Source: Roseococcus sp. SDR (GTDB lineage Bacteria > Pseudomonadota > Alphaproteobacteria > Acetobacterales > Acetobacteraceae). Taken from it: DNA of 64,000 bases. Shown piece after piece: positions 53,586 to 62,775 of the stretch (position 1 is its first letter; each line of letters opens with the position of its first letter). The notes under the pieces were generated by a model. That model was given only the letters and a program-made list of their open reading frames with translations, was not told the origin of the DNA and made no database searches. A program made the position numbers and the translations under genes. The DNA lies in NCBI RefSeq assembly GCF_019083995.1, contig NZ_JAHRCU010000003.1, positions 1-64,000 on the forward strand. Reading direction: 5' to 3'.

Positions 53586-54371
53586 TTAAGCGGGCAGCAG
53601 CGGCTGCGGATCAAGCCAGACGCGATACCAGCTCAGGCTGAAATGCAGATGTGGCCCGGTGACCCGCCCCGTCGCCCCCATCGCGCCGATGCGGCTTCCC
53701 TGGCTCACTTCCTCACCCTCGCGCACCTCGATGGCAGAAAGATGGGCGTAGAGCGTGTTCACCCCATGCCCGTGGTCGAGCACGATGAGCTTGCCGAAGA
53801 AGTGGAAATCCGCCGCCAGCGTGACCTTGCCCGATTGGGCGGCCAGGATGGGCGTGCCGACCGGCCCGGCCACATCGAGCCCGTAATGCGGCTGGCGCGG
53901 CTGGCCGTTCAGCACGCGCTGGCTGCCGAAGACGCCGCTGATCCGCCCCCGCGCCGGCCAGGCCAGGCCGCCGGCGAAATCCGTGCGCGCCGAATCTACA
54001 CCGCGCACCGCCGCCAACCGCTCGCGCTCCACGCGGATGCGCTCGAGTGCCGCCGCATCGGGCGTCACCTGCGCGGGCGGCAGGCCCGTGATGTGCTGCA
54101 CATCCCATTCACGCCGCGCCACCGCGATGGAACGCGCCGCGCCGTTCACGGTGAGCGTGGCGCTCGGCCCATGATCCCGCCCGAAGCCCAGCGCGAAGAA
54201 ACCCTGCGGCGAAACACGCACCGCCTGCCCATCCAGCGCGAGCCGCTGGCCCTGTGCCCCCTGCCCGATCAGCAGCGCGCCCTGCTGGGGCGTGCCGCGC
54301 CACTCGACCGCCCGCGCCGGCCCCGCGCCCAGGATCAGGGCCGGAAGGGCAAGGGCGGCGCGGCGCTTCAC
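53586..54371 (-). CDS. M23 family metallopeptidase
   Basis: A 261-residue periplasmic peptidase with a signal peptide ([21 protein letters not shown]). A C-terminal LytM/M23 domain carries the zinc ligands His162 and Asp166 (HYGLD) plus His243, with His241 in HLHF; GLDVAGPVGTPI, LYAHLSAIEV and GATGRVTGPHLHFSL are family blocks. It should cut peptidoglycan cross-links or act on cell-wall peptides. Its start overlaps the xseA stop (ATGA). Confidence 0.9.
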   Translation of the reverse strand: MKRRAALALPALILGAGPARAVEWRGTPQQGALLIGQGAQGQRLALDGQAVRVSPQGFFALGFGRDHGPSATLTVNGAARSIAVARREWDVQHITGLPPAQVTPDAAALERIRVERERLAAVRGVDSARTDFAGGLAWPARGRISGVFGSQRVLNGQPRQPHYGLDVAGPVGTPILAAQSGKVTLAADFHFFGKLIVLDHGHGVNTLYAHLSAIEVREGEEVSQGSRIGAMGATGRVTGPHLHFSLSWYRVWLDPQPLLPA

Positions 54372-55816
54372 AGCAGGCTGCCCTGGGTGGGTTTGGGCGG
54401 TGCCTTTGGCTTGCCGCCCGCGGCCGTGGCCTTCACCGCGCCGTCCTGGAAGGTGATGGTCAGCGCCGCCCCGGGCGCCACCTGCGCCGCCTGGGTGAGG
54501 GCCGCGCCATCCGCCCCCTGCACCAGCGCGAAGCCGCGCGCCAGCACCGCGTTGTAGCTCACCGCCTCCAGCCGCGCGGCGAGGCCCTCGACCCGCGCGC
54601 GATTCTCGCGGATCAGCGCCTGGACCGGCACGGGCGAGAGCCGCGTCAGGGCCGGCGCCGCCTGCCGCTTCGCCTGCCCACGCGCCCAGGCCGCCTGCAG
54701 ACGCTGGTCGAGCGCACAGAGCGCATGCCGCCCCGCCGCGATCGCCTCGCGCGGGTGGCGCAGCCCCGCGCCGAGCCGCGTGACCTCCGCCCGCTTGGCC
54801 GCGACGAAGCCCGGCAGGGCAGCGCGCAGCCGCTCGCCCCGGTCATCCAGGCGCTGGCGCAGCTGGTTCACCATCGCCGGCAGGTCGGGCAGGCCGGCCT
54901 CGGCGCGCGTCAGGTGAAGCCGTGCCTCGCGCAGCCGGGCGGTGACCTGGTTGTCGAGGCGCGCGCCGCGCTGCGCCAGGTCGGCCGCCAATTCGAGGCG
55001 CGCGGGCACCGCCATCTCGGCCGCGGCCGTCGGCGTCGGCGCGCGGCGGTCGCTCGCGAAATCGATGAGGGTCGTATCCGTCTCATGGCCCACGGCGGAG
55101 ATGAGCGGGATGGTCGAGGCGGCGGCGGCGCGCACCACCACCTCCTCGTTGAAGGCCATGAGGTCCTCGAGCGAGCCGCCCCCGCGCGCCACGATCACGA
55201 CATCCGGGCGCGGCACGGGCCCGCCCTCGGGCAGTTCGGAAAAGCCGCGGATGGCGGCGGCGATCTTCTCGGCCGCCCCCTCCCCCTGCACAGGCACCGG
55301 CCAGAGGAGGACATGGCGCGGAAAGCGGCGGGCGAGCGTGGTCCGGATATCCTGGATCACCGCGCCCTGCGGGCTTGTGACCACGCCGATCACACGCGGG
55401 AGCAACGGCAGCTTCCGCTTGCGCTCGGCCTCGAAGAGGCCTTCCTTCAGCAGCGCCGCCCGCAGCGCCTCGATCCGCGCCAGCATGGCGCCCGCGCCGG
55501 CATATTCCAGCTTCTCGATGACGAGCTGGTATTTCGAGCGATCCGCATAGGTGGAGAGGCGGCCGGTGGCGATCACCTCCATCCCGTTCTCGGGGCGCAG
55601 GCCCACGCGCGCGACGGCGCTCTTCCAGATCACCGCCTCGATCTTGGCGGCCTCTTCCTTGAGCGAGAGATAGATATGGCCCGAGGCATAGGGCTTGACC
55701 TCGGTCAGCTCGCCGCGGACCCGCACGCGCGAGAAGGCGCCTTCCAGGGTGCGCTTGATGGCCCCCGCCAACTCGCCCACACCGTATTCGGGAACATTGG
55801 CGCCGATTCCGTCCAT
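54368..55816 (-). CDS. xseA: Exodeoxyribonuclease VII large subunit
   Basis: About 482 residues. The OB-fold N-terminal domain includes [32 protein letters not shown], and the catalytic domain has [42 protein letters not shown] and [29 protein letters not shown] long coiled-coil and C-terminal ...[10 protein letters not shown] complete it. With XseB it degrades single-stranded DNA. The ATG at 55816 is chosen from the conserved start [16 protein letters not shown]; further upstream codons would approach purD's divergent start (47 bp gap). Confidence 0.95.
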   Translation of the reverse strand: MDGIGANVPEYGVGELAGAIKRTLEGAFSRVRVRGELTEVKPYASGHIYLSLKEEAAKIEAVIWKSAVARVGLRPENGMEVIATGRLSTYADRSKYQLVIEKLEYAGAGAMLARIEALRAALLKEGLFEAERKRKLPLLPRVIGVVTSPQGAVIQDIRTTLARRFPRHVLLWPVPVQGEGAAEKIAAAIRGFSELPEGGPVPRPDVVIVARGGGSLEDLMAFNEEVVVRAAAASTIPLISAVGHETDTTLIDFASDRRAPTPTAAAEMAVPARLELAADLAQRGARLDNQVTARLREARLHLTRAEAGLPDLPAMVNQLRQRLDDRGERLRAALPGFVAAKRAEVTRLGAGLRHPREAIAAGRHALCALDQRLQAAWARGQAKRQAAPALTRLSPVPVQALIRENRARVEGLAARLEAVSYNAVLARGFALVQGADGAALTQAAQVAPGAALTITFQDGAVKATAAGGKPKAPPKPTQGSLL

Positions 55817-55863
55817 GTCCGACTTATAGGGGTGGAATTGGGCTTTGCGGAGGCGGTGTTGCA

Positions 55864-57138
55864 ATGAAGGTTCTGGTTGTCGGCGGCGGTGGCCGTGAGC
55901 ATGCACTCTGCTGGGCCATCGCGGCCTCCCCCCTGCTGACCAGGCTCTGGTGCGCGCCGGGCAATCCGGGCATCGCGGAAGTGGCGGAATGCGTGGGAAT
56001 CGGCGCGGAAGACGTGGGTGGCCTGGTCGCCTTCGCCCGCGCCGAGACGGTGGATCTGGTGGTGGTGGGGCCCGAGGCGCCGCTGACGCTGGGCCTCGCC
56101 GATGCCTGCCGGGATGCCGGCATCGCCTGCTTCGGCCCGAGCGGCGCGGCAGCGCGACTCGAAGGCAGCAAAAGCTTCTTCAAGGAGATCGCGAACGCCG
56201 CAGGCAGCCCCACCGCCGCCCATGGCCGCTTCGCCGAGGCCGAGGCCGCCCGTGCCTATATCCGCAAACAAGGTGCCCCCATCGTGGTCAAGGCCGATGG
56301 CCTCGCCGCCGGCAAGGGCGTGGTGGTGGCGACCTCGGTCGCCGAGGCCGAGCAGGCCGTGACCGAGATGATGGAGGGCGGCATCCACGGCGAGGCCGGC
56401 CGCGTCGTCGTCATCGAGGAATGCCTGATCGGGGAGGAAATCAGCTTCTTCGCCCTTTGCGACGGCACCCACGCCATCCCGCTGGGTGCTGCGCAAGACC
56501 ACAAGCGGGTCGGCGACGGCGATACCGGCCCCAACACCGGCGGCATGGGCGCCTATTCGCCCCCGCCCGCCTTCACCGAGGCGCTGCAGGCCCAGGTGAT
56601 GGCCGAATGCATCAACCCCGTCCTGGCCGAGCTGGCGCGGCGCGGCACCCCCTTCCAGGGCGTGCTCTTCGCCGGGCTGATGCTGACGGCCGATGGCCCC
56701 AAGCTCCTCGAATTCAACGTCCGCTTCGGCGACCCGGAATGCCAGGCGCTCATGCTGCGCCTGCGCTCCGACCTGCTGCCCGCGCTGCTCGCCGCGACCC
56801 AGGGCGAATTGCGCAACTTCGACCTGCGCTGGGAGAAGCTCGCGAGCCTGCTCGTGGTGATGGCGGCCGAGGGCTATCCCGGCACGCCGCGCAAGGGCAC
56901 CGAGATCCGCGGCCTGGAGGCGGCGGCCCAGGTGCCCGGCGTGCAGATCTTCCATGCCGGCACGGCGCGAGATGAGGCCGGGCGTCTCGTCGCCAATGGC
57001 GGCCGCGTGCTGGGCATCGGTGCGACCGGCGCGACCCTGGCCGAAGCCCGCGCCGCCGCCTATGCCGCCGTGGCCAAGGTGGACTGGCCCGAGGGCTTCT
57101 GCCGGCGCGACATCGGCTGGCGCGCCCTTCCAAGCTAG
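55864..57138 (+). CDS. purD: Phosphoribosylamine-glycine ligase
   Basis: A 424-residue ATP-grasp enzyme of purine synthesis. It starts [20 protein letters not shown], followed by [21 protein letters not shown], the ATP-grasp core [47 protein letters not shown] and [19 protein letters not shown]. It joins glycine to phosphoribosylamine in the cytoplasm. It is divergent from xseA, an arrangement frequent in alphaproteobacteria. metY follows after 42 bp. Confidence 0.96.
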   Translation: MKVLVVGGGGREHALCWAIAASPLLTRLWCAPGNPGIAEVAECVGIGAEDVGGLVAFARAETVDLVVVGPEAPLTLGLADACRDAGIACFGPSGAAARLEGSKSFFKEIANAAGSPTAAHGRFAEAEAARAYIRKQGAPIVVKADGLAAGKGVVVATSVAEAEQAVTEMMEGGIHGEAGRVVVIEECLIGEEISFFALCDGTHAIPLGAAQDHKRVGDGDTGPNTGGMGAYSPPPAFTEALQAQVMAECINPVLAELARRGTPFQGVLFAGLMLTADGPKLLEFNVRFGDPECQALMLRLRSDLLPALLAATQGELRNFDLRWEKLASLLVVMAAEGYPGTPRKGTEIRGLEAAAQVPGVQIFHAGTARDEAGRLVANGGRVLGIGATGATLAEARAAAYAAVAKVDWPEGFCRRDIGWRALPS

Positions 57139-57180
57139 GCGCAGTGGTGGCACGCTCCCCTCCAATCAAGGAGGCCAGCC

Positions 57181-58464
57181 ATGACCTACACGAACCCCGA
57201 GACCATCGCGCTCCATGGCGGCAGCCATCGCGCGGACCCGAACACCGGCTCCGTCGCGGTGCCGATCCACCAGACCACGTCCTTCCAGTTCCAGGACACC
57301 GGCCACGCCGCGCGCCTCTTCGGCCTGGCCGAGCTGGGCAACATCTACACCCGCATCATGAACCCGACCTGCGACGCGCTGGAGACGCGCGTGGCGCAAC
57401 TCGAAGGCGGTGCGGCGGCACTCGCCGTCGGCTCCGGCCAGGCGGCGACCAGCTTCTGCGTGATGAATCTCTGCGAGGCCGGCGACAACATCGTCAGCAG
57501 CACCGACCTCTATGGCGGCACCTACAACCTGTTTGCCAATACGCTGAAGCAGTTCGGCATCGAGGTGCGCTTCGTGGACCCGGCCGACCCCGAGGCCTTC
57601 GCCCGCGCCACCGACAGCCGCACCCGCTGCTACTACGCCGAGACGCTCCCCAACCCGAAGCTGCAGGTCTTCCCCATCGCGGAAGTCGCCGCCATCGGCC
57701 GGCGCCTCGGCGTGCCGCTCATCATGGACAACACAGCGGCCCCCATCATCTGCAAGCCCTTCCAGCATGGCGCCGCCATCGTGATGCACTCCACCACCAA
57801 GTGGATCGGCGGCCATGGCACGAGCATCGGCGGCATCATCGTGGATGGCGGCAATTTCGACTGGGAGGCGGGGGGTGACCGCTTCCCGACGCTGAACAGG
57901 CCCGACCCCAGCTATCACGGCGCCGTCTGGTCGCAGGCGGCGAAGCCGCTCGGGCCCATCGCCTATATCCTGCGCATGCGCACCTGCCTGCTGCGCGACA
58001 TCGGCGCGCCCATGGCGCCCTTCAACGCCTTCATGTTCCTCCAGGGGCTGGAGACGCTGCCGCTGCGCATGGAGCGGCATTGCAGCAATGCGATCCGCGT
58101 CGCGGCCTACCTCGCGGCGCATCCGAAGGTGGCGCGCGTGATCCATCCCTCGCTCGCCCAGGGCGAGTCGCTGAAGCGCGCGGAAGCGCATCTCAAGGGC
58201 GGCTATGGCAGCCTGCTCGGCTTCGAGCTGAAGGGGGGCAAGGAAGCGGGCCAGGCCTTCATCGAGAAGCTCAAGATGTTCTACCACGTCGCCAATATCG
58301 GCGACGCCCGCAGCCTCGCCATCCACCCCGCCACCACCACCCACAGCCAGCTGAACGAGGCCGAGCAGGCGGCGAGTGGCGTCACGCCCGGCTATATCCG
58401 CCTCTCCATCGGCATCGAGCATATCGACGACATCATCGCCGATCTCGAACAGGCCCTGGCGTGA
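57181..58464 (+). CDS. metY: O-acetylhomoserine sulfhydrylase-type PLP enzyme
   Basis: A 427-residue Cys/Met metabolism PLP enzyme. The Schiff-base lysine is about Lys207 in HSTTKWIGGHGTSIGG, and YTRIMNPTCDALETRVAQLEGG and FVDPADPEAFARA are typical of O-acetylhomoserine aminocarboxypropyltransferase. C-terminal HPATTTHSQLNEAEQ supports MetY over cystathionine gamma-synthase. It makes homocysteine from O-acetylhomoserine and sulfide. GGAGG-like bases precede the ATG. The stop overlaps the hemB start (TGATG). Confidence 0.9.
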   Translation: MTYTNPETIALHGGSHRADPNTGSVAVPIHQTTSFQFQDTGHAARLFGLAELGNIYTRIMNPTCDALETRVAQLEGGAAALAVGSGQAATSFCVMNLCEAGDNIVSSTDLYGGTYNLFANTLKQFGIEVRFVDPADPEAFARATDSRTRCYYAETLPNPKLQVFPIAEVAAIGRRLGVPLIMDNTAAPIICKPFQHGAAIVMHSTTKWIGGHGTSIGGIIVDGGNFDWEAGGDRFPTLNRPDPSYHGAVWSQAAKPLGPIAYILRMRTCLLRDIGAPMAPFNAFMFLQGLETLPLRMERHCSNAIRVAAYLAAHPKVARVIHPSLAQGESLKRAEAHLKGGYGSLLGFELKGGKEAGQAFIEKLKMFYHVANIGDARSLAIHPATTTHSQLNEAEQAASGVTPGYIRLSIGIEHIDDIIADLEQALA

Positions 58465-59474
58465 TGCACTACGCCGGCTCCTTCCCCACCACCCGCATGC
58501 GGCGCAACCGGCAGGATGCCTGGACGCGTGCCCTCGTCGCCGAGAACGCGCTGCATGTGAGCGACCTGATCTGGCCGATCTTCCTCACCGAGGGCCAGGG
58601 CCAGCGCGTCGAGGTCCCCTCCATGCCCGGCGTCTTCCGCGTCAGCACGGACATGGTGGCCGATCACGTGGCCGAAGCGGCCGCACTCGGCATCCCGGCC
58701 GTGGCGCTCTTCCCCTACACGCCCATGGAATCGCGCGACGAGGACGGCAGCGAGGCGCTGGACCCCGACAACCTCACCTGCCGCGCCGCTCGCGCGCTGA
58801 AGGCCGCGCATCCCAATGTCGGCATCATCGGCGACATTGCGCTCGACACCTACACGCTGCACGCCCATGACGGCGTGGTCCGCAATGGCGAGGTGCACAA
58901 CGAGGAAACCGTCGAGGCCCTCGTCACCATGTCCCTCAACTATGCCAAGGCCGGCGTGGACGTGGTCGCCCCGTCCGACATGATGGATGGCCGCATCGGC
59001 ACCATCCGCCGCGCGCTGGACGCCGAAGGGCTGATCCACACGCGGATCATGTCCTATGCGGCGAAATACGCTTCGGGCTTCTACGCGCCCTTCCGCGACG
59101 CCATCGGCTCCCTCACCGGGCCCGACCGCGCCGGCCCAAAGGACAAGAAGACCTACCAGATGGACCCCGCCAACACGGATGAGGCGCTGCGCGAAGTGGC
59201 GCTCGACCTCGCCGAGGGGGCGGACATGGTGATGGTGAAGCCCGGCCTGCCCTATCTCGACGTGGTGCACCGCGTCCGCAAGGAGTTCGGCGCACCGACC
59301 TTCGTCTACCAGGTGAGCGGCGAGTACTCGATGCTGATGGCCGCCATCGAACGCGGCTGGCTCGACCATGACCGCGCGATGATGGAAAGCCTGATGTGCT
59401 TCAAGCGGGCGGGCGCCAATGGGATCCTGACCTATTTCGCGGTGCAGGCGGCCAAGATCATCAAGGCCGGATAA
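58464..59474 (+). CDS. hemB: Delta-aminolevulinic acid dehydratase (porphobilinogen synthase)
   Basis: A 336-residue HemB with the two active-site lysines in SYAAKYASGFYAPFRD and MVKPGLPYLD. The metal segment IALDTYTLHAHDG lacks the three cysteines of zinc-dependent enzymes and instead has Asp residues, so it belongs to the magnesium-type group like Pseudomonas HemB. It condenses two ALA molecules to porphobilinogen. ATG 58464 overlaps the metY stop. A 37-nt GC-rich element lies 7 nt after the stop. Confidence 0.95.
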   Translation: MHYAGSFPTTRMRRNRQDAWTRALVAENALHVSDLIWPIFLTEGQGQRVEVPSMPGVFRVSTDMVADHVAEAAALGIPAVALFPYTPMESRDEDGSEALDPDNLTCRAARALKAAHPNVGIIGDIALDTYTLHAHDGVVRNGEVHNEETVEALVTMSLNYAKAGVDVVAPSDMMDGRIGTIRRALDAEGLIHTRIMSYAAKYASGFYAPFRDAIGSLTGPDRAGPKDKKTYQMDPANTDEALREVALDLAEGADMVMVKPGLPYLDVVHRVRKEFGAPTFVYQVSGEYSMLMAAIERGWLDHDRAMMESLMCFKRAGANGILTYFAVQAAKIIKAG

Positions 59475-59481
59475 CACAAGA

Positions 59482-59518
59482 GGGCCTCCGGCGGCTGGGG
59501 CCATTGGCCCCGGACCCC
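59482..59518 (+). repeat. 37-nt GC-rich 3' hairpin element, copy 2
   Basis: It starts 7 nt after the hemB TAA with the same opening GGGCCTCCGGCGGC as copy 1 (153-189, minus strand). The hairpin is GGGGCC (59497-59502)-att-GGCCCC (59506-59511), then GGACCCC. Against copy 1 the stem shows T-A changed to C-G at the same paired positions, a compensatory change. The remainder of 59475-59583 carries only the ribosome site of the next gene. Confidence 0.65.
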
Positions 59519-59583
59519 GAAACAGAGGCTTCCCCCGACGGAGGCGCGCTGCCATCCTCCGGAGACATAAACCGGGGGAAACC

Positions 59584-60549
59584 ATGCCGTCACGTCGCCA
59601 GCTCCTCGCCGCGGGCCTCGCCCTGCTGCCCGCGCCCGCCCTCGCCCAGGCCTGGCGCCCCACGCGGCCCATCCGCCTGATCGTCCCCTTCGCCCCCGGC
59701 GGCTCCAACGACATCGTGGGCCGCATCGTGGGCGAAGCCGCAGGCAACCTCCTGGGCCAGCCCGTCGTCATCGAGAACCGCGCGGGCGCGGGCAGCGTCA
59801 TCGGCGCCGAAGCCGCCGCCCGCGCCGCCCCCGATGGGCTGACGCTCCTGATCAACTCCTCGCTGCCCACAGTGCCGGCCATCGTGGCCCGCGTGCCCTA
59901 CAACACGCTGGAGGACTTCACCGGCATCGCGGTCGCCGGCTTCTCGCCCTACGTCCTCGTCGTGAACCCGCAGGTGCCGGCGCGCACCGCGCAGGAGCTG
60001 GTGGCGCTGATGCGCGCCACGCCGCAGAACTATCACATCGCCGCCACCGGCAATGGCAGCGGCGTGCATGTGGCGGCCGAACTCTTCCGCTCCGTCGCCC
60101 GCGTGGAATCCGATGTGGTGCACTATCGCGGCGGCGGGCCCTCCGTTGCCGCCCTCGTCTCGGGCGAGGTGAAGGTGGGCCTCCCCACCATGGCCTCCTC
60201 GATCGGCCAGGTCCGGGGCGGCGCCCTGCGCGCCCTCGCGGTGCTGGCCGAGCAGCGCACTCCCGTCCTGCCCGACGTACCCACCACCGCCCAGGCCGGC
60301 CTTCCCGGCGTGGTGCTGGAGGAATACTTCCCGATCGTCGCGCCAGCGCAGACGCCGCCGCAGATCGTGGCCGCCCTGAGCGAGGCCTTCCGCGCCGCCG
60401 TGCAGCAGACGGCCCCGCGCCTCGCGGAGCTCGCCGGCGTCACGCCCCGCGCGGGCTACGATACGCCAGCGCAGGTGATGGGGCTGGTGCGCGCCAGCAT
60501 CACCCAGCAGACGGCGATCCTGCGCGCGGCGGGCGTGCAGGCGGAATAG
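59584..60549 (+). CDS. Bug/TctC-type tripartite tricarboxylate transporter binding protein
   Basis: A 321-residue periplasmic receptor of the Bug family. A signal peptide (MPSRRQLLAAGLALLPAPALA) is followed by WRPTRPIRLIVPFAPGGSNDIVGRIVGEAA with the usual ligand-loop Asp, then VIENRAGAGSVIGAEAAARA and the C-terminal DTPAQVMGLV. Bug proteins bind carboxylates such as citrate, aspartate or nicotinate derivatives for TctAB-type transporters; no tctAB genes are near. Bug genes are very numerous in this kind of genome. The ribosome site GGGGGA is 6 nt upstream. Confidence 0.93.
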   Translation: MPSRRQLLAAGLALLPAPALAQAWRPTRPIRLIVPFAPGGSNDIVGRIVGEAAGNLLGQPVVIENRAGAGSVIGAEAAARAAPDGLTLLINSSLPTVPAIVARVPYNTLEDFTGIAVAGFSPYVLVVNPQVPARTAQELVALMRATPQNYHIAATGNGSGVHVAAELFRSVARVESDVVHYRGGGPSVAALVSGEVKVGLPTMASSIGQVRGGALRALAVLAEQRTPVLPDVPTTAQAGLPGVVLEEYFPIVAPAQTPPQIVAALSEAFRAAVQQTAPRLAELAGVTPRAGYDTPAQVMGLVRASITQQTAILRAAGVQAE

Positions 60550-60558
60550 GGCCTGATC

Positions 60559-60582
60559 GCCTTTGGTGGGCTCGCCAAAGGC
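60559..60582. terminator. Hairpin between convergent tctC and TPR genes
   Basis: GCCTTTGG-tgggctcg-CCAAAGGC, a perfect 8-bp stem 10 bp after the tctC stop. No T-tract follows on either strand. A weaker GTCAG/CTGAC dyad follows. Between here and 60644 nothing else is recognised. Confidence 0.45.
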
Positions 60583-60644
60583 GCAAGTCAGCCTCTCGGC
60601 AAAGCCTGACGCGTGATCAAGCGGTGTTGGTCACGCTTCAGCGC

Positions 60645-61922
60645 TCAACCCGCGTCAAGCCGCGCCAGCCTCTCACGCAGGCGCGGCACCGCCGCGATCA
60701 CCGGTCGCGCCTCGGCCAAGGCGACCCGCGCCTCCTCCACGCGCCCCAGCGCACGCAGCGCCAGGACACGACCGAGCTGCGCCTCCCCCCAGAGCGGGGC
60801 ATGGCCGACCGCCGCGTCGAAGGCGGCGAGTGCGGCGGCCGGCTGGCGCTCCCCCAGCAGGACATCGCCCAGCAGCGTATGCGCCGAGGCGTTCTTCGGA
60901 TCCTCGGCGATCGCGCGGCGCGCCAGCGGCAAAGCCTCCCGCGTGCGGCCAAGCGCCAGCAGGGCATAGCCCAGCTCCACCTTGCCCTGGGCATCCACCT
61001 GGTTGTCGCGCACCACGGGCTGCAGCAGCTCCACCGCCGCCTGGTTCTCGCCCCGGTCGCGCAGCACCTGCGCGCGGCCGACGCGCGGGAAAGCGACACC
61101 CGGCATGGCGCGCTGCGCCGCCTCGAAGGCCGCCATCGCCTCGTCCAGCCGGCCCAGTTCGCGCAGCGCCCGGCCGCGCGCGTAGAGCGCCGGCGGGTAA
61201 TTGGGGAAGTCGCGCAGCTGCGCCTCGCTCACCGCCAGCGCCGCCTCCGCCTCGCCCGTGCGCGCCAGCGACCGGCCGAGGAGGAGCTGCACCGTGCGCA
61301 TCAGTTCCCGGTCAGCGGCGGAGACCTGCATCATCTCTTCCAGCGTCCCGCGCATCTCCCGCTCGCTCGGCGCCTCGCTCGAGAGCCACCACGCGTAGAG
61401 CACCGGCTGCACCACCCGCCAGACCTGGGGCGCGCCCGCGCGGATCAGCGCATCGGGATGTGCCGCCGCGACATCGGCGATCACCCCCTGGCCGGAAAGA
61501 CGAAGCCGCAGGCGCAGCATATCGCCATCCACCGTCACCTCGCCCGAGACGCGGCGCTCGGCGATGCCCAGCATGTTGCGCAGCGTGCTGGCAAGGGAGC
61601 GCAGGGAAAGTCCGGTCAGCGGGACCGTGAAGTCGGGGTGGGTGCCGCCGACATCGGCGCCGGTGCGCCGGCGCGGCTCGCCGCCCACACTGTCCTGCAG
61701 CTGCGCCAGCGCATCGGTCAGCCGCAACGCCACCACATCGGGCGTGAGGCCAAGTTCGACCAGGCGCGGCGGCACGGCGATGGGCTGCACCTCCACGCCG
61801 TCGCGCTGCAGCTCATCCAACAGGATCACGAGGAGGATGGCGGCGCCCACCAGCGGCACCAGCTTGGGGAGCAGGCCCAGCACGCCGCCCCAGAAGCCGG
61901 TCCGGGGCGGCGCGTCGCTCAT
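60645..61922 (-). CDS. Membrane-anchored TPR protein
   Basis: A 425-residue protein with a short cytoplasmic tail and one membrane helix (about residues 11-33, GVLGLLPKLVPLVGAAILLVIL). A region of unknown fold follows (about 40-190, with an ISL-like VSGEVTVDGDMLRLRLRLSGQG). Tandem TPRs complete it (about 225-400; for example NYPPALYARGRALRELGRLDEAMAAFEAAQRAMP). It would be a periplasmic scaffold or assembly factor. The hydrolase gene upstream overlaps it by 4 nt. Function unknown. Confidence 0.78.
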   Translation of the reverse strand: MSDAPPRTGFWGGVLGLLPKLVPLVGAAILLVILLDELQRDGVEVQPIAVPPRLVELGLTPDVVALRLTDALAQLQDSVGGEPRRRTGADVGGTHPDFTVPLTGLSLRSLASTLRNMLGIAERRVSGEVTVDGDMLRLRLRLSGQGVIADVAAAHPDALIRAGAPQVWRVVQPVLYAWWLSSEAPSEREMRGTLEEMMQVSAADRELMRTVQLLLGRSLARTGEAEAALAVSEAQLRDFPNYPPALYARGRALRELGRLDEAMAAFEAAQRAMPGVAFPRVGRAQVLRDRGENQAAVELLQPVVRDNQVDAQGKVELGYALLALGRTREALPLARRAIAEDPKNASAHTLLGDVLLGERQPAAALAAFDAAVGHAPLWGEAQLGRVLALRALGRVEEARVALAEARPVIAAVPRLRERLARLDAG

Positions 61923-62773
61923 CCGGCCAGGAAGCCGGCCACCAGCGCCACCTGCGCCGGCTCCATCAGCGCCGGCGCATGGCCGCAGCGGGGAATGGTG
62001 GCCACCTGCACACCCGGGCTCTCGCCCATGCGCTGCGCCGTCTCGCGCAGCAGCAAATCCGACCGCTCGCCGCGCAGCACAAGCACGGGGCGGCTCGCCA
62101 CCGCGGGCCAGAGCGGCCAGAGGTCCACGTCGGTCAGTTCGCCCTGCATGGGCTCCATGATGGCGGGGTCATAGTGCAGCGCCACCTGCCCATCGGGCCG
62201 CATGCGCGCGCTGTAATGCGCGAGATGCGCCCATTCGTCGTCGGAGAGCGGGCCGAAGGGCGCGTGCACCTGGCGCAGATAGGCCTCCAGCCCCGCGATA
62301 TCGGCGAAGACGCGTGGCTCGCTCAGATAGGTGCGGATACGCTCCAGCGCGGCCACCGGCACGAAGGGACCGATGTCGTTGATGACGAAGCGCCGCATGT
62401 TCAGCCCCGGCGTCGCGCAGACCCCCATGCCGATCAGCCCCCCCATCGAGGTGCCGACCCAGTCGAACTCACCGAGCGTCGTCAGCAGCGGCATCATCGC
62501 CGCGATGTAGTTCGGCACGGCATAGAACCGTCCCTCGGGAAGCCAGCCCGAGAGCCCACGCCCCGGCACATCCAGGCAGATGACGCGCCGCCCCTGCCCT
62601 GCCAGATGCCGCGCCAGCACGTCGAAGTCGCGCGCATTGCGCGTCAGCCCATGCACGCAGACCACGGGCCGGCCGGCGGCCGGGCCCCATTCCACCCAGC
62701 GCAGCGGCACGGTGCGGCTCGCCGGCGTTCCCTCGAAGGGGCCGCTGACGGCACCGAAGCGGGGCCGCTCCAT
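61919..62773 (-). CDS. Alpha/beta hydrolase (serine type)
   Basis: About 284 residues. HGLTRNARDFD forms the oxyanion loop, the nucleophile is Ser in VGTSMGGLIG, an acidic residue follows late in VLVLRGERSDLL, and the His lies in IPRCGHAPAL. The fold is the canonical esterase/lipase-like hydrolase. ATG 62773 lies 2 bp after the CoA transferase stop; the open frame further upstream is inside that gene. Its role may be thioester or ester hydrolysis linked to the CoA transferase, by position only. Confidence 0.85.
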   Translation of the reverse strand: MERPRFGAVSGPFEGTPASRTVPLRWVEWGPAAGRPVVCVHGLTRNARDFDVLARHLAGQGRRVICLDVPGRGLSGWLPEGRFYAVPNYIAAMMPLLTTLGEFDWVGTSMGGLIGMGVCATPGLNMRRFVINDIGPFVPVAALERIRTYLSEPRVFADIAGLEAYLRQVHAPFGPLSDDEWAHLAHYSARMRPDGQVALHYDPAIMEPMQGELTDVDLWPLWPAVASRPVLVLRGERSDLLLRETAQRMGESPGVQVATIPRCGHAPALMEPAQVALVAGFLAG

Positions 62774-62775
62774 CC